DNA of 36,325 nucleotides from Candidatus Saccharimonadia bacterium (GCA_023262335.1 JALRBE010000009.1:1-36325); one strand, 5' to 3'. Shown: positions 8,995 to 16,899, numbered from the stretch's first letter. The notes: generated from the letters alone by a model not told the origin. Made by a program: numbers and translations.

Positions 8995-9531
8995 ATGAAC
9001 ACACAACACAAACAAGCTAACGCGGATGGACGAGGTTTCACGATCATCGAAGTCGTGCTCGTGCTTGCCATTGCTGGACTCATATTCCTGATGGTGTTCA
9101 TCGCGCTGCCCGCCTTGCAACGCGGCCAAAGGGACACGTCCCGCAAGAGCGACGCGGGTATCGTTTCGTCTGCCATTACCGGCTATACGAGCAACAACAG
9201 GGGCGCTTTCCCGTCCACGACGAACCTGACCGGCGTATCGACCGGCGTGCTTGCCGCTTCGGGCGGGTATGTCAATTCGAGTTCGGTTTCTCAGAGTACG
9301 ACTACGGTTACCGTGGTGACGTCCGCGACCGCTCCTGCGGCAACGACGACGGCTACGTATACCGCTACTGACGGCGTAATCGCGGTGTATCAGGGCTATA
9401 AGTGTGACCCATCCGTCAGTACTGGTCCTCTTGTCGCCGGCCTGCGTGGCTCTGGCAACAAGTCCAAGTTCGCGACGGTTACGTACGTCGAAGCGGGCGG
9501 TAGCGGGGCCTACCACTGCCAAGACAACTAG
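8995..9531 (+). CDS. pilA: type IV pilin, likely major subunit
   Basis: This is a 178-residue class III signal (prepilin) protein. A 13-residue polar leader ends at Gly, followed by FTIIEVVLVLAIAGLIFLMVFIAL. Cleavage by PilD would fall between Gly14 and Phe15, leaving the canonical Glu at mature position 5 and a hydrophobic polymerisation helix. The globular domain is Thr/Ser/Val rich (a TATAPAATTTATYTAT-like segment), with cysteines near residues 139 and 176 that could form the D-region disulfide. It is set off from its neighbours by its own upstream region and by a perfect 38-bp palindrome downstream. This fits separate, high expression, so it is chosen over the other prepilins as the main pilin. 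Its main-subunit status is inferred. Confidence 0.82.
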   Translation: MNTQHKQANADGRGFTIIEVVLVLAIAGLIFLMVFIALPALQRGQRDTSRKSDAGIVSSAITGYTSNNRGAFPSTTNLTGVSTGVLAASGGYVNSSSVSQSTTTVTVVTSATAPAATTTATYTATDGVIAVYQGYKCDPSVSTGPLVAGLRGSGNKSKFATVTYVEAGGSGAYHCQDN

Positions 9532-9541
9532 GCGTTGATTA

Positions 9542-9579
9542 GCAATGAAACGAGGGCGAATTCGCCCTCGTTTCATTGC
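9542..9579 (+). terminator. 38-bp perfect palindrome, terminator-like
   Basis: Two 19-base arms (9542-9560 and 9561-9579) are exact reverse complements with no loop bases. The central part is GC-rich (CGAGGGCGAA/TTCGCCCTCG) and flanked by AAA/TTT, so either strand could form a hairpin. It lies 10 bases after the pilin stop and before the pilD promoter. There is no long T-run after the 3' arm; the U-residues are inside the arm. Confidence 0.75.
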
Positions 9580-9590
9580 GTCCTTTGGTG

Positions 9591-9596
9591 TATCAT
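9591..9596 (+). promoter_or_regulatory. -10 element for pilD, leaderless-type
   Basis: TATCAT lies 8 bases before the ATG at 9605, so transcription would start within about 2 bases of the start codon. No Shine-Dalgarno is present. Confidence 0.5.
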
Positions 9597-9604
9597 AAGA
9601 GCAT

Positions 9605-10489
9605 ATGCTTTTCGGTTCGGTTCTTGTTTTGATAACATTGGCCCTTTTGGGCCTCGTGCTCGGCAGTTTTGCGGGGGCGACGGTTTGGCGGTTGCGCGCG
9701 CGGCAGTTGCGCCTGGACGCAGCCGCGGGTGAAAAGGCCGCCAAGGCCGAGCGGCGGCAGGTCGAAAAGCTCGAAAAACGGCCGCTATCGAAGGATCGGT
9801 CCGTTTGCTTGCACTGCGGCCACCCGCTCGGCTGGCGCGATTTGATCCCGCTCGTAAGCTGGCTTTCGCTTCGTGGCAAATGCCGGTACTGCCATAAGGC
9901 CATAGGCCGCTTCGAGCCGTTGATGGAACTCGGCCTCGCTACCTTCTTCGTCGTGTCGTACGCGTTCTGGCCCGTCGCGCTCGCGCAGCCCGTCGACGTG
10001 TTGCAGTTCGCGATTTGGCTGGTGGCTGGTTTCGGTCTGGCAATCCTGTTTGCTTATGACGCCAAATGGTTCCTGCTTCCGAACGTCGTGACGTTCCCAC
10101 TGATCGGCTTAGGTGCGTTCAACGCCGTGCTGGTCGTGACAACCAGTCCGATTCCCGTGGCAGCGCTGTTCAGCGTGCTGATGAGCTGCGTAGTACTCAG
10201 CGGGCTGTATTATGTCATTTACGTACTCTCACGGCACCAATGGGTCGGTTTCGGCGATGTCAAGCTAGGCTTGGCACTGGCGCTACTGCTTGCCAATTGG
10301 CAACTCGCGGTCATCGCGTTGTTCCTTGCGAACCTCGTGGGAACGCTCGTCTTCTTGCCTCAGATGCTGACGGGAACCATGAAACGGCACTCGCACATAC
10401 CGTTCGGGCCGCTGCTTATCATAGGATGGGCGCTTGCGGGCATTTTCGGCATGCAACTCCTGCAATGGTACGTGGGCATCGTGCTGTGA
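9605..10489 (+). CDS. pilD: prepilin peptidase PilD (A24 family)
   Basis: This is a polytopic membrane aspartic protease that cleaves prepilin leaders after Gly and, in many species, methylates the new N-terminus. The 294 residues contain the N-terminal LGSF motif (19-22), two CxxC pairs at C68/C71 and C93/C96 that form the zinc-binding cytoplasmic domain with the methylase region, and the catalytic aspartates D152 (YDAKWFLLPN) and D218 in GFGDVK. A charged insertion of about 30 residues (33-62, Lys/Arg/Glu/Ala-rich) separates the first helix from the cysteine domain, which is unusual. It sits between the pilin gene and three pseudopilin genes, its obvious substrates. Confidence 0.95.
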   Translation: MLFGSVLVLITLALLGLVLGSFAGATVWRLRARQLRLDAAAGEKAAKAERRQVEKLEKRPLSKDRSVCLHCGHPLGWRDLIPLVSWLSLRGKCRYCHKAIGRFEPLMELGLATFFVVSYAFWPVALAQPVDVLQFAIWLVAGFGLAILFAYDAKWFLLPNVVTFPLIGLGAFNAVLVVTTSPIPVAALFSVLMSCVVLSGLYYVIYVLSRHQWVGFGDVKLGLALALLLANWQLAVIALFLANLVGTLVFLPQMLTGTMKRHSHIPFGPLLIIGWALAGIFGMQLLQWYVGIVL

Positions 10490-10507
10490 CCGCTATAAAA
10501 CTTATGC

Positions 10508-10513
10508 TATAAT
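10508..10513 (+). promoter_or_regulatory. extended -10 promoter before the pseudopilin genes
   Basis: TGCTATAAT (10505-10513) is an extended -10 with consensus TATAAT. It ends 9 bases before the ATG at 10523, predicting a leader of about 3 bases. Confidence 0.65.
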
Positions 10514-10522
10514 CGACCTCAA

Positions 10523-11266
10523 ATGACTGCGGCTTCGGACAAGGGTTTCACGATTATCGAGGTAGTGCTTTTTTTGGCCATTACGGGGATTTTGTTCGCG
10601 GCCCTTATGGCTGGCGTCGGTACGAATATCGCGCGGCAAAATTACGTCGAGGGCGTCCGCAGCTTCAAAGCGTTATTGCAGGATCAGTTCGCGGAAGCCA
10701 TGAACGCTCGCCAGGAGGACGGCAACCCTGCGGCTTGTGACGCGGCGACCGGAAGGGTCGAAACCGGGGGCGCGGCGCGTGCAGAGCGACGCGGCTCATC
10801 GGGCTGCGTGATACTTGGAAGAATCGTCGAGGTAACGAACAACGGTGCCGCGGTGAGAGTGGCGAGCGTCACGGGTCTGGATACGGCACTCGCGAGCGCC
10901 GGACTAGGCGACATTGCCGCTCTTAACGCCGCGGAGCCGGCCATCGCCGACATCAACGGCCAGACGATCGATCTTGACGGAGGGATTACGCTCAGGGCTC
11001 CGGTCAGCGGTGGGGCAAGCAGGTATTCGACCGCCGCCGTGCTTTTTGTTCGTTCACCCGTTTCCGGCTCTATGAGGACGTTCGTCGCGGACAGCGTTCC
11101 GACCGCTCTCAAGGATATGATTACCCAGGGAAACCAGCGGGAGCTGACCAATTGTTTTGACGGGGCGGTGGCGGTACCGACGCAGGTTGTCAGGATTGAC
11201 GCGCGCGTGGCGGGTGCCGACGCGTTTAATACCGGTGACGCTCCGACTGGGACCTGCGCCTCATGA
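10523..11266 (+). CDS. type IV pseudopilin (GspH/FimT-like)
   Basis: This 247-residue prepilin-like protein has a 7-residue leader ending in KG, then FTIIEVVLFLAITGILFAAL, so the PilD cleavage site is G8/F9 with Glu at mature position 5. The globular domain has cysteines around residues 73, 92, 213 and 246. It starts a run of four overlapping or abutting genes (11266/11263, 11988/11972, 12655/12656) that looks like a minor-pilin set (H-I-J-X style) which primes pilus assembly at the tip. Assignment to GspH/FimT rather than another minor pilin is by position. Confidence 0.8.
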   Translation: MTAASDKGFTIIEVVLFLAITGILFAALMAGVGTNIARQNYVEGVRSFKALLQDQFAEAMNARQEDGNPAACDAATGRVETGGAARAERRGSSGCVILGRIVEVTNNGAAVRVASVTGLDTALASAGLGDIAALNAAEPAIADINGQTIDLDGGITLRAPVSGGASRYSTAAVLFVRSPVSGSMRTFVADSVPTALKDMITQGNQRELTNCFDGAVAVPTQVVRIDARVAGADAFNTGDAPTGTCAS

Positions 11267-11988
11267 ACCAACGAGGTGATACGCTGATAGAAGTCATTTT
11301 AGCGGTGACGGTATTCAGTATCGTTGCCGTCGGCGGCATGGCGGTCATGAACCAAGGCGTGGCGACGGCTCAGCGCTCGCTTGAAATAGGACTCGTCCGT
11401 GCCCAAATGGATGCCCAGGCGGACGCGCTCAGATACATGCACGAGGCCTACGTCAGCAGTCTTGGTTCGGGAGTGAATTCGGAGGCGCGGACCGTGTGGA
11501 ACGAAGTGGCGGCGAGACACGCGGTCGTTCCAGCGAGCGCCCAGTCGTTTTCTGACGCGTCGGACGGCGAGAAGTGCCAGATGCCAGCACCTGCCGCAAA
11601 CGGTTCTTCGGACGGCCAGGCATTCGCGATCGACACGCGGCGGCTTGACGGCGCGAATTCGCCGAATGCTCCCGCAGGAACGATATCACTCTTGCCGGTT
11701 ATACCGTTCGACTCGTCGAATTGGGGATCTTCTCGCGGATTCATGCCTGTCAGTTCGTCGGCCGTTGGCTTTCCTGAGACATACGCGCAGATACGATACG
11801 GCGATATGAACAACCCGACGACGCCGGCGGTCGCTCAAGGCATATGGATACAGGCGGTCAGGACGGTCGCGACGCCGACAGAGCTCGGATACGTCGATTT
11901 TAATATTCGGGCATGTTGGCAGACACCCGGTCAAACGCTTCCGGTAACGCTTGGGACCGTCGTGAGGTTATATGAACCTGCGGTTTAG
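11263..11988 (+). CDS. type IV pseudopilin (GspI/PilV-like)
   Basis: This is a 241-residue protein with a very short leader MNQRG followed by DTLIEVILAVTVFSIVAVGGMAVM. The cleavage site is G5/D6, with Asp instead of the usual Phe at mature position 1 and Glu kept at position 5. Substitutions at position 1 are typical of minor pilins such as PilV/GspI. It overlaps the upstream gene by 4 bases (ATGA) and the downstream gene by 17 bases. It is expected to be a tip-complex subunit together with the flanking pseudopilins. Confidence 0.78.
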   Translation: MNQRGDTLIEVILAVTVFSIVAVGGMAVMNQGVATAQRSLEIGLVRAQMDAQADALRYMHEAYVSSLGSGVNSEARTVWNEVAARHAVVPASAQSFSDASDGEKCQMPAPAANGSSDGQAFAIDTRRLDGANSPNAPAGTISLLPVIPFDSSNWGSSRGFMPVSSSAVGFPETYAQIRYGDMNNPTTPAVAQGIWIQAVRTVATPTELGYVDFNIRACWQTPGQTLPVTLGTVVRLYEPAV

Positions 11989-12655
11989 AAATGATTCTCG
12001 CGGCTTCACGTTGGTGGAGCTGATGATCGCCATGGCGTTCATCGCCATGTTACTGCTCGCTATCGCCATGCTAGTCATCCAAATAGGGGGGACGTACAAC
12101 AAGGGCGTGACGATGAAATCGGTCAATCAGGCAGGACGGGCGATTACCGAAGACATGCGTCGTACGATCGCCGCGAGCAAGCCGTTCGACGCGACGGTCG
12201 TGGCTCACTATAACGACGCGGCTGGCCGTTTGTGCACCGGAACGTATTCGTACATTTGGAACAAGGGCAGCTTGGCGTCGCCAGCCAACGAGTATGCGGC
12301 CGGTCCTCATAGCGCGACGCCTATCCGTTTCGTGAAAGTCATCGATAACGGAGCCGGCTACTGCGCCGACCCGACCAAGGATATCGTTTTCGGTGATGCT
12401 ACCGAGCTTTTGTCGGAGAATAATCTTGCCGTGCAGTTGTTTTCGATACGTCCGCTCAGCGGAGCCGTTTTTAGCGGTTCAAAAATGTACGGCCTGCGTA
12501 TGGTCCTAAGCGATGCAGGCCAGGAGTCCGTGTACGTGAACACGATCGATGATTCAGGGTGCAAAGCGCCGGGTGAAGACGGCGCCAGTCCGAATCACTG
12601 CGCGGTGAACGTAGTGGAATTTACCGCGCTTGCGGGAAGAAGGGAGGTGCGGTAA
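11972..12655 (+). CDS. type IV pseudopilin (GspJ/PilW-like)
   Basis: This is a 227-residue protein with leader MNLRFRNDSRG and then FTLVELMIAMAFIAMLLLAIAML, so cleavage is at G11/F12 with Glu at mature position 5. The family of FTLVELM-type minor pilins includes PilW and GspJ. Cysteines occur around residues 78, 128, 197 and 208, possibly disulfide-bonded outside the cell. The start lies 17 bases inside the upstream gene, which is the only start that keeps the leader intact. It abuts the next gene directly. Confidence 0.78.
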   Translation: MNLRFRNDSRGFTLVELMIAMAFIAMLLLAIAMLVIQIGGTYNKGVTMKSVNQAGRAITEDMRRTIAASKPFDATVVAHYNDAAGRLCTGTYSYIWNKGSLASPANEYAAGPHSATPIRFVKVIDNGAGYCADPTKDIVFGDATELLSENNLAVQLFSIRPLSGAVFSGSKMYGLRMVLSDAGQESVYVNTIDDSGCKAPGEDGASPNHCAVNVVEFTALAGRREVR

Positions 12656-13837
12656 GTGGTGAACGTTCACAGTAAGCAAAGGGGGGCGGTGTCGATTTTC
12701 GTCGTGATTTTCGCGGCGCTGTTGATCGTCATGACCGCGACCGCCTTCGTGAGGATCATGCTGCAGGATCAAATGCAGGCGACCAAAGACGATTTGTCAC
12801 GGAGCGCGCTTGATTCGGCGAATGCCGGCGTCGAAGACGCGAAGCGGCTCCTCGTGAAATTCAACAAAGAGTGCGTCCAGGCTGCCGGACCGAACTGTGG
12901 CACTTGGAGGAACGCGCTCAACGGCGAGGACTGCGACGCACTGCATACGGTGCTTGGCTTAGGGGCGAGCGGGAGCGAAACTGCCGTTGGTAGCGACAGT
13001 TCTTTGCAACAGGCGTATACCTGCGTGACCGTGGAGCTGGATACGATCGACTATGTCGGGAGCCTTGCGCCGGGCGTATCGCAGTTCATACGGCTCAAGG
13101 GTGTCGGCGATTTCACTCAGGTGAAGATCGACTGGTATTCGAAAGACAACTTGCAAGCGTCGAACGTCTCGACGATTCGCCTCGATGCTGATCCTGCCAG
13201 GCCCGATCTGGCAGCCCGTTCGTCGTGGCCGGCAAATACGCCGTCGGTACTGCGTGCTCAGTTCATGCAGTTCGGCGCTTCGTACGCGCTGTCGAGCCTC
13301 GACGCCAGCGATCCGGCCAACGACAACAACGCGTCGACGATATTCATGATGCCGGTGACGGATAGCAGGTTGCGAGTACCGCTGACGACGCTGAATTTCA
13401 ATAGCGCCGCCTACGCGTCGCCGCTGCAGCCCGTGCGTTGCTATGCTGACTTTACGACTTCGAGCAACGACCCATACGCCTGCTCCGTGACGATCGGCGC
13501 CGGCGATCCCGACGATTCGGCGAATCCTTCCGCCACCGTACGTCGCGAAGACGCGTACTTGCGCCTGAACGCGCCGTACAACGACACGACCCACTACCGA
13601 ATCCAGCTGCTCGATGCTAGCGGGGGAGTCGTCAGGTTCGCTGGCGTACAGCCACGGGTCGATTCGACAGGGCGGGCGAACGATTTGTTCCGAAGGATCG
13701 TGAGCCGTATCGAACCGGTCGGCAACGACTTTCCGTTCGTCGAAGGCGCCTTGGACGTGACGGGCGATCTTTGCAAAGCGTTCAGCGTAAGTTCCACGAC
13801 GTTCACCGACAGTACGACGTGCCCGATTCCTCGCTGA
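12656..13837 (+). CDS. PilX-like minor pilus protein
   Basis: This is a 393-residue protein starting at GTG 12656, or the adjacent GTG 12659, with GGGAGG at 12642-12647 as Shine-Dalgarno. Its N-terminus (KQRGAVSIFVVIFAALLIVMTATAFVRIML) resembles the PilX/GspK N-terminal region: a Gly followed by a hydrophobic helix, but without the Glu at position 5. GspK/PilX proteins are large minor pilins that cap the tip complex. The large extracellular part has several cysteines and no clear enzymatic motif. It is the last gene of the pilus run and ends 1 base from the convergent recombinase gene. Confidence 0.68.
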   Translation: MVNVHSKQRGAVSIFVVIFAALLIVMTATAFVRIMLQDQMQATKDDLSRSALDSANAGVEDAKRLLVKFNKECVQAAGPNCGTWRNALNGEDCDALHTVLGLGASGSETAVGSDSSLQQAYTCVTVELDTIDYVGSLAPGVSQFIRLKGVGDFTQVKIDWYSKDNLQASNVSTIRLDADPARPDLAARSSWPANTPSVLRAQFMQFGASYALSSLDASDPANDNNASTIFMMPVTDSRLRVPLTTLNFNSAAYASPLQPVRCYADFTTSSNDPYACSVTIGAGDPDDSANPSATVRREDAYLRLNAPYNDTTHYRIQLLDASGGVVRFAGVQPRVDSTGRANDLFRRIVSRIEPVGNDFPFVEGALDVTGDLCKAFSVSSTTFTDSTTCPIPR

Positions 13838-13838
13838 T

Positions 13839-14750
13839 TTAAGACTCGCTGTGGTACTTTTCGTACACTTCTCGCAGGTGTTCGTCGGTGACGTGCGTAT
13901 AGACCTGGGTAGTGCTGATATTGCTATGGCCAAGCATCGACTGCACCGAACGCAGATCCGCGCCGTTCATGAGCAGGTCGGTCGCGTAGCTGTGTCGCAT
14001 CGTATGGGGGCTAACGTGCTTGGTGATTCCCGCTAAGCGCGCATAACGGCTCAATATACGCTGGATGCTCCGTGCTGTCAGGCGCCGGTAATCGCCAGAA
14101 GTATCGGGACTGACGTTGCGGCTGTAGCTGATAAAAAGTGGCCCAAGGCTGTCGTCGCGAGCCTCCAAGTAGTTCGTTATGTGGTCGGCTGCCGCTTGGC
14201 TGATGAACACGGGCCGGTCCTTCTGGCCCTTTCCGCGCACCATGAATTCCCGCCGCTTCGTATTGACGTGATCGCGGTCCAGTCCGACGAGCTCGGAGAC
14301 GCGCAGGCCGCTCGAAAAAAGCAGCTCGATGATCGCTCTGTCGCGAAGGCCTTGCTCGGTGGCGTCATCGATCTGGCTGATGAGCCGGCGCACTTCGTCT
14401 TGATAGAGAAACGTGACCTGTTTGCGGCTGACTTTCGGCAGGACGATCTTGTCAGGAGCAAGCGTAGGGATGTCACGATTGGAGAGGTAGTGTAGGAAGC
14501 CGCGTAGCGCTATCAGATGGTAGCTCTGCGTGATCGTCGCGAGCTCTTCGTCATTGAAATTTTTGTAGCGGTTCAGCCAAAGCCGATACTTGCGTACCAC
14601 TTCGCTAGTAATTTTTGCAACCTGTATGTCCTCCGTGAACTCGACGAACCGTTCAAGGTACAGCCTGTAATTCTCGGCGGTTTTGCGTGAACGGCCGCCT
14701 TCGACTTCGAGGTGTTCGATGTAATCCTGAATCAGTTCGGACGTGTACAT
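13839..14750 (-). CDS. xerD: tyrosine recombinase, XerC/XerD type
   Basis: This 303-residue protein resolves chromosome dimers at dif by strand exchange. The N-terminal SAM-like core-binding domain spans about residues 1-88 and the catalytic domain about 108-300. All active-site residues are visible: R150 (SSGLRVSEL), K174 (VRGKGQK), H249 and R252 (HTMRHSYATDLL), H275 (LGHSN) and nucleophile Y284 (VYTHV). The start MYTSELIQDY at 14750 is preferred over an upstream in-frame start because TATGCT lies 6 bases before it and the longer version adds 44 non-family residues. Length and chromosomal setting suggest a housekeeping Xer protein rather than a phage integrase, but XerC, XerD or XerA type is not decided. 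Its stop is 1 base from the pilX-like stop with no terminator between. Confidence 0.88.
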   Translation of the reverse strand: MYTSELIQDYIEHLEVEGGRSRKTAENYRLYLERFVEFTEDIQVAKITSEVVRKYRLWLNRYKNFNDEELATITQSYHLIALRGFLHYLSNRDIPTLAPDKIVLPKVSRKQVTFLYQDEVRRLISQIDDATEQGLRDRAIIELLFSSGLRVSELVGLDRDHVNTKRREFMVRGKGQKDRPVFISQAAADHITNYLEARDDSLGPLFISYSRNVSPDTSGDYRRLTARSIQRILSRYARLAGITKHVSPHTMRHSYATDLLMNGADLRSVQSMLGHSNISTTQVYTHVTDEHLREVYEKYHSES

Positions 14751-14867
14751 ACCATTAGCATAACCTAAAACCGGCAGATGCGACAAAGCAGGCGACGGTC
14801 GCTCATGAGAGCCGGCGCATTTATTCCGATAATGATAATAAGGGTGGGAAGCGCAAGCTCTTCCCTG

Positions 14868-14873
14868 TATACT
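14868..14873 (+). promoter_or_regulatory. -10 element for uppP, leaderless-type
   Basis: TATACT ends 8 bases before the ATG at 14882. This makes an in-frame TTG at 14873 unlikely as start, because it overlaps the -10. Confidence 0.5.
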
Positions 14874-14881
14874 TGGTAGCA

Positions 14882-15670
14882 ATGACTATCCTCGAAAGCA
14901 TCGTGCTCGGCTTGATCCAAGGCTTGACCGAATTCATTCCCATCAGCAGTTCCGGGCATCTCGTTATCGCGCAGTATTTTTTCTCGGGCGCGTCCGAGCA
15001 TTTGTTCTTGGAGTGGATCAACATCGGCACCATGCTCGCGCTCGTCGTTTATTTTTGGCAACGCATCCTGACGATTTTCGGTGACATTTTCGTTCGCAAG
15101 AACTACCGGCTGCTGCGAAATATCATCATTACTTCCGTTCCTGCCGGAATCGTCGGATACCTTGCGGCCGATTTCATAGCGGGGAGCGCGTTTTTTGGCA
15201 GCGTGGAAGTGGTCGCCGTCATGGCTCTTGTCGTCGGTATCATCATGATCGTCCTCGAAAGACTGCCCAAGGCGTCGGCAATCGAAAACGGAGAAGCCTT
15301 GACCAAGCCGCGTGCCCTCGCCATAGGCCTGGCGCAAATGGTAGCGTTGATTCCTGGGACGTCGCGTTCGGGCGCGACCATCATCGCCGGGCGTTTGAGC
15401 GGCCTTTCGGCAAAAGAGGCGGCCGAATACAGCTTTTTGGCGTCGCTGCCTATCATGGCCGGCGTGACGTTAAAGGTTGTTATTCAGGATCACGCGTATT
15501 TCGTCGCGAACGTCGACGCGCTGATCGTCGGGAACATCGCGGCCTTTCTTTCGGGTCTTTTTGCCGTCGGGTTCCTCATGCGGTATTTGGCAAAGCACGG
15601 CCTGGCACTCTTCGGATGGTACCGAGTTGGCCTTGCGGTAGTGCTCGCCACGATACTTTTGTTACAATAG
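14882..15670 (+). CDS. uppP: undecaprenyl-diphosphatase UppP (BacA)
   Basis: This is an integral membrane enzyme that dephosphorylates undecaprenyl diphosphate to recycle the lipid carrier for peptidoglycan and other surface polymers; overexpression gives bacitracin resistance. The 262 residues carry both family signatures: GLTEFIPISSSGHL near residue 14 and PGTSRSGATI near residue 159. Eight or so hydrophobic segments are visible. The ATG at 14882 is chosen from the -10 position, and the N-terminus then begins MTILESIVLGLIQG as in the family. Its end overlaps a TACAAT at 15662-15667 that likely serves ndk. Confidence 0.95.
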   Translation: MTILESIVLGLIQGLTEFIPISSSGHLVIAQYFFSGASEHLFLEWINIGTMLALVVYFWQRILTIFGDIFVRKNYRLLRNIIITSVPAGIVGYLAADFIAGSAFFGSVEVVAVMALVVGIIMIVLERLPKASAIENGEALTKPRALAIGLAQMVALIPGTSRSGATIIAGRLSGLSAKEAAEYSFLASLPIMAGVTLKVVIQDHAYFVANVDALIVGNIAAFLSGLFAVGFLMRYLAKHGLALFGWYRVGLAVVLATILLLQ

Positions 15671-15748
15671 TGAAGTCCGTACGAATGGCATGAGCCGTTC
15701 CGAAGCGTGTTCCGCACGCGATAACAAAGCAATTATCCAAGGAGAAGC

Positions 15749-16255
15749 ATGAGCGAACATATCCAACGCACCCTGATACTATTCAAGCCTGATGCCGTCC
15801 AACGCGGCGTCGTCGGCGAAATCCTGACCCGCTTCGAGCGTGTCGGCCTTAAGATCATTGGTACCAAAATGATCGCGCCCGACAAAGATCATTACTACAA
15901 GCACTACGAGGAAATCGGTCAGGTTATTACCCGTCGCGGCGAGACGACGTTCAACAACGTGCTCGACATGATGAACCAAGGGCCGGTCATCGCCATGGTA
16001 CTCGAAGGCGTCGAAGCGGTGGAGCTTGTCCGTAAGCTCGTCGGCTCGACCGAACCGAAATCGTCAGCGCCTGGCACGATTCGCGGCGACTTCTCGCACA
16101 TGAGCTACGGCTACGGCGACGAAAAGGGCGTCGGTATCCCGAATCTCATCCATGCGTCCGGCGACCTCGCCGACGCCAAGAAGGAAATCCCGCACTGGTT
16201 CAGCGACGACGAACTCTACGACTACAGCGTGGTGAACGAGAAGTTTACCCGCTAA
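15749..16255 (+). CDS. ndk: nucleoside diphosphate kinase
   Basis: This enzyme transfers the gamma-phosphate from ATP to NDPs through a phosphohistidine. The 168 residues contain the N-terminal TLILFKPDAVQRG, the active-site motif NLIHASGD with catalytic H135, and the C-terminal HWFSDDELYDY. It is longer than the common 135-145 residue form because of an insertion before the active site (about 112-128, SHMSYGYGDEKGVG). Longer Ndks of this kind are known in some archaea and CPR bacteria. A clear Shine-Dalgarno (AAGGAG, 15740-15745) precedes ATG 15749, and a TACAAT at 15662-15667 would give a leader of about 75 bases. Confidence 0.95.
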   Translation: MSEHIQRTLILFKPDAVQRGVVGEILTRFERVGLKIIGTKMIAPDKDHYYKHYEEIGQVITRRGETTFNNVLDMMNQGPVIAMVLEGVEAVELVRKLVGSTEPKSSAPGTIRGDFSHMSYGYGDEKGVGIPNLIHASGDLADAKKEIPHWFSDDELYDYSVVNEKFTR

Positions 16256-16259
16256 CAAC

Positions 16260-16289
16260 GAAAATAACCCCATCAGGGGTTATTTTTTT
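16260..16289. terminator. bidirectional terminator between ndk and the HIT gene
   Basis: AAAATAACCCC-ATCA-GGGGTTATTTTTTT forms an 11-bp stem with A- and T-tracts on the two sides, so it can end both convergent transcripts. The TGA stop of the HIT gene (16273-16275) falls in the loop. Confidence 0.85.
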
Positions 16290-16743
16290 GGAAATACGCC
16301 AATAGCCTCTCGGCGAACGGCAGTCTCTCTTCCGGACTCACGAAGCGCTTATGTTCGTGGTTTTGGTACAGTTTGTCGTCTGGGTATCGCGGAAACACAT
16401 GAACGTGAAGGTGCCAGACATCCTGGTTGCCGTCGGGTTCGTTATGCTGCCTCGTTGACGTGCCCGTGCAGCCGTACGTCTCGCGGATCGCGACGGTGAT
16501 TTTTTGCACGGTCTTTCCAACTGCGACATAGGAGTCCTCTGGTATTGAATAGAGGCTCTCGTGGTGTTCCCGGGGAATGACGATAACATGGCCTGGGTTG
16601 TTTACCCACCACTTCGGGGCGATGAAGGCGACCGTCTCAGCGTCTTCGTAAACGATGTCACTGTTACGTTTGTAATCGGTTTCGTTGCCGTCGAGCCAAT
16701 CGCAGAACGGGCATACGTAATCGGTCGGTTCATGAGAGTGCAT
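16273..16743 (-). CDS. HIT family hydrolase
   Basis: This is a 156-residue histidine-triad protein. The triad HLHVHV is at 111-116, with the preceding HNEPDGNQDVWHLHVHVFPR context typical of Hint/Fhit-type nucleotide hydrolases acting on AMP- or GMP-linked substrates. An N-terminal CPFC (C11, C14) suggests a structural zinc site as in many bacterial HIT proteins. The substrate cannot be deduced. TATGAT on the minus strand (16755-16760) gives a predicted leader of about 4 bases and no Shine-Dalgarno. The stop codon lies inside the shared terminator hairpin. Confidence 0.9.
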   Translation of the reverse strand: MHSHEPTDYVCPFCDWLDGNETDYKRNSDIVYEDAETVAFIAPKWWVNNPGHVIVIPREHHESLYSIPEDSYVAVGKTVQKITVAIRETYGCTGTSTRQHNEPDGNQDVWHLHVHVFPRYPDDKLYQNHEHKRFVSPEERLPFAERLLAYFQKNNP

Positions 16744-16783
16744 ACGAGCAGTGTATCATAAGGGGTGGTATAATAACGCATGC

Positions 16784-16860
16784 GCCCCGGTAGCTCAACT
16801 GGATAGAGTAGATCCGTCCTAAGGATATGGTTGCAGGTTCGACTCCTGCCCGGGGTACCA
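16784..16860 (+). tRNA. tRNA-Arg (CCT)
   Basis: A 77-nt cloverleaf with encoded CCA. The acceptor is GCCCCGG/CCGGGGT (one G-U pair), the T-arm is GCAGG-TTCGACT-CCTGC, and the anticodon loop GTCCTAA gives anticodon CCT for AGG codons. The top pair of the anticodon stem (27-43) is G-A and position 32 is G, both slightly unusual. A TATAAT-like -10 lies just upstream (GGTATAAT, about 16767-16774). Confidence 0.92.
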
Positions 16861-16897
16861 AAGAAAATAGGCCAGCGAACTGGTCTATTTTCTTTTG
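16861..16897 (+). terminator. terminator of tRNA-Arg
   Basis: AAGAAAATAGGCCAG-CGAA-CTGGTCTATTTTCTTTT is a long, nearly perfect stem (one G-T pair) directly after the CCA end, closing in a T-rich run. Confidence 0.8.
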
Positions 16898-16899
16898 TA

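Noticed and set aside
13839..14750. Recombinase as integrase of a mobile element
   Set aside because: No tRNA, attachment site or phage gene adjoins it, and length and motifs suit a housekeeping Xer protein; the tRNA-Val repeat is 11 kb away.
14751..14882. Longer start for the Xer recombinase
   Set aside because: The 44 extra residues overlap the uppP promoter and its N-terminus, and do not match the recombinase family.
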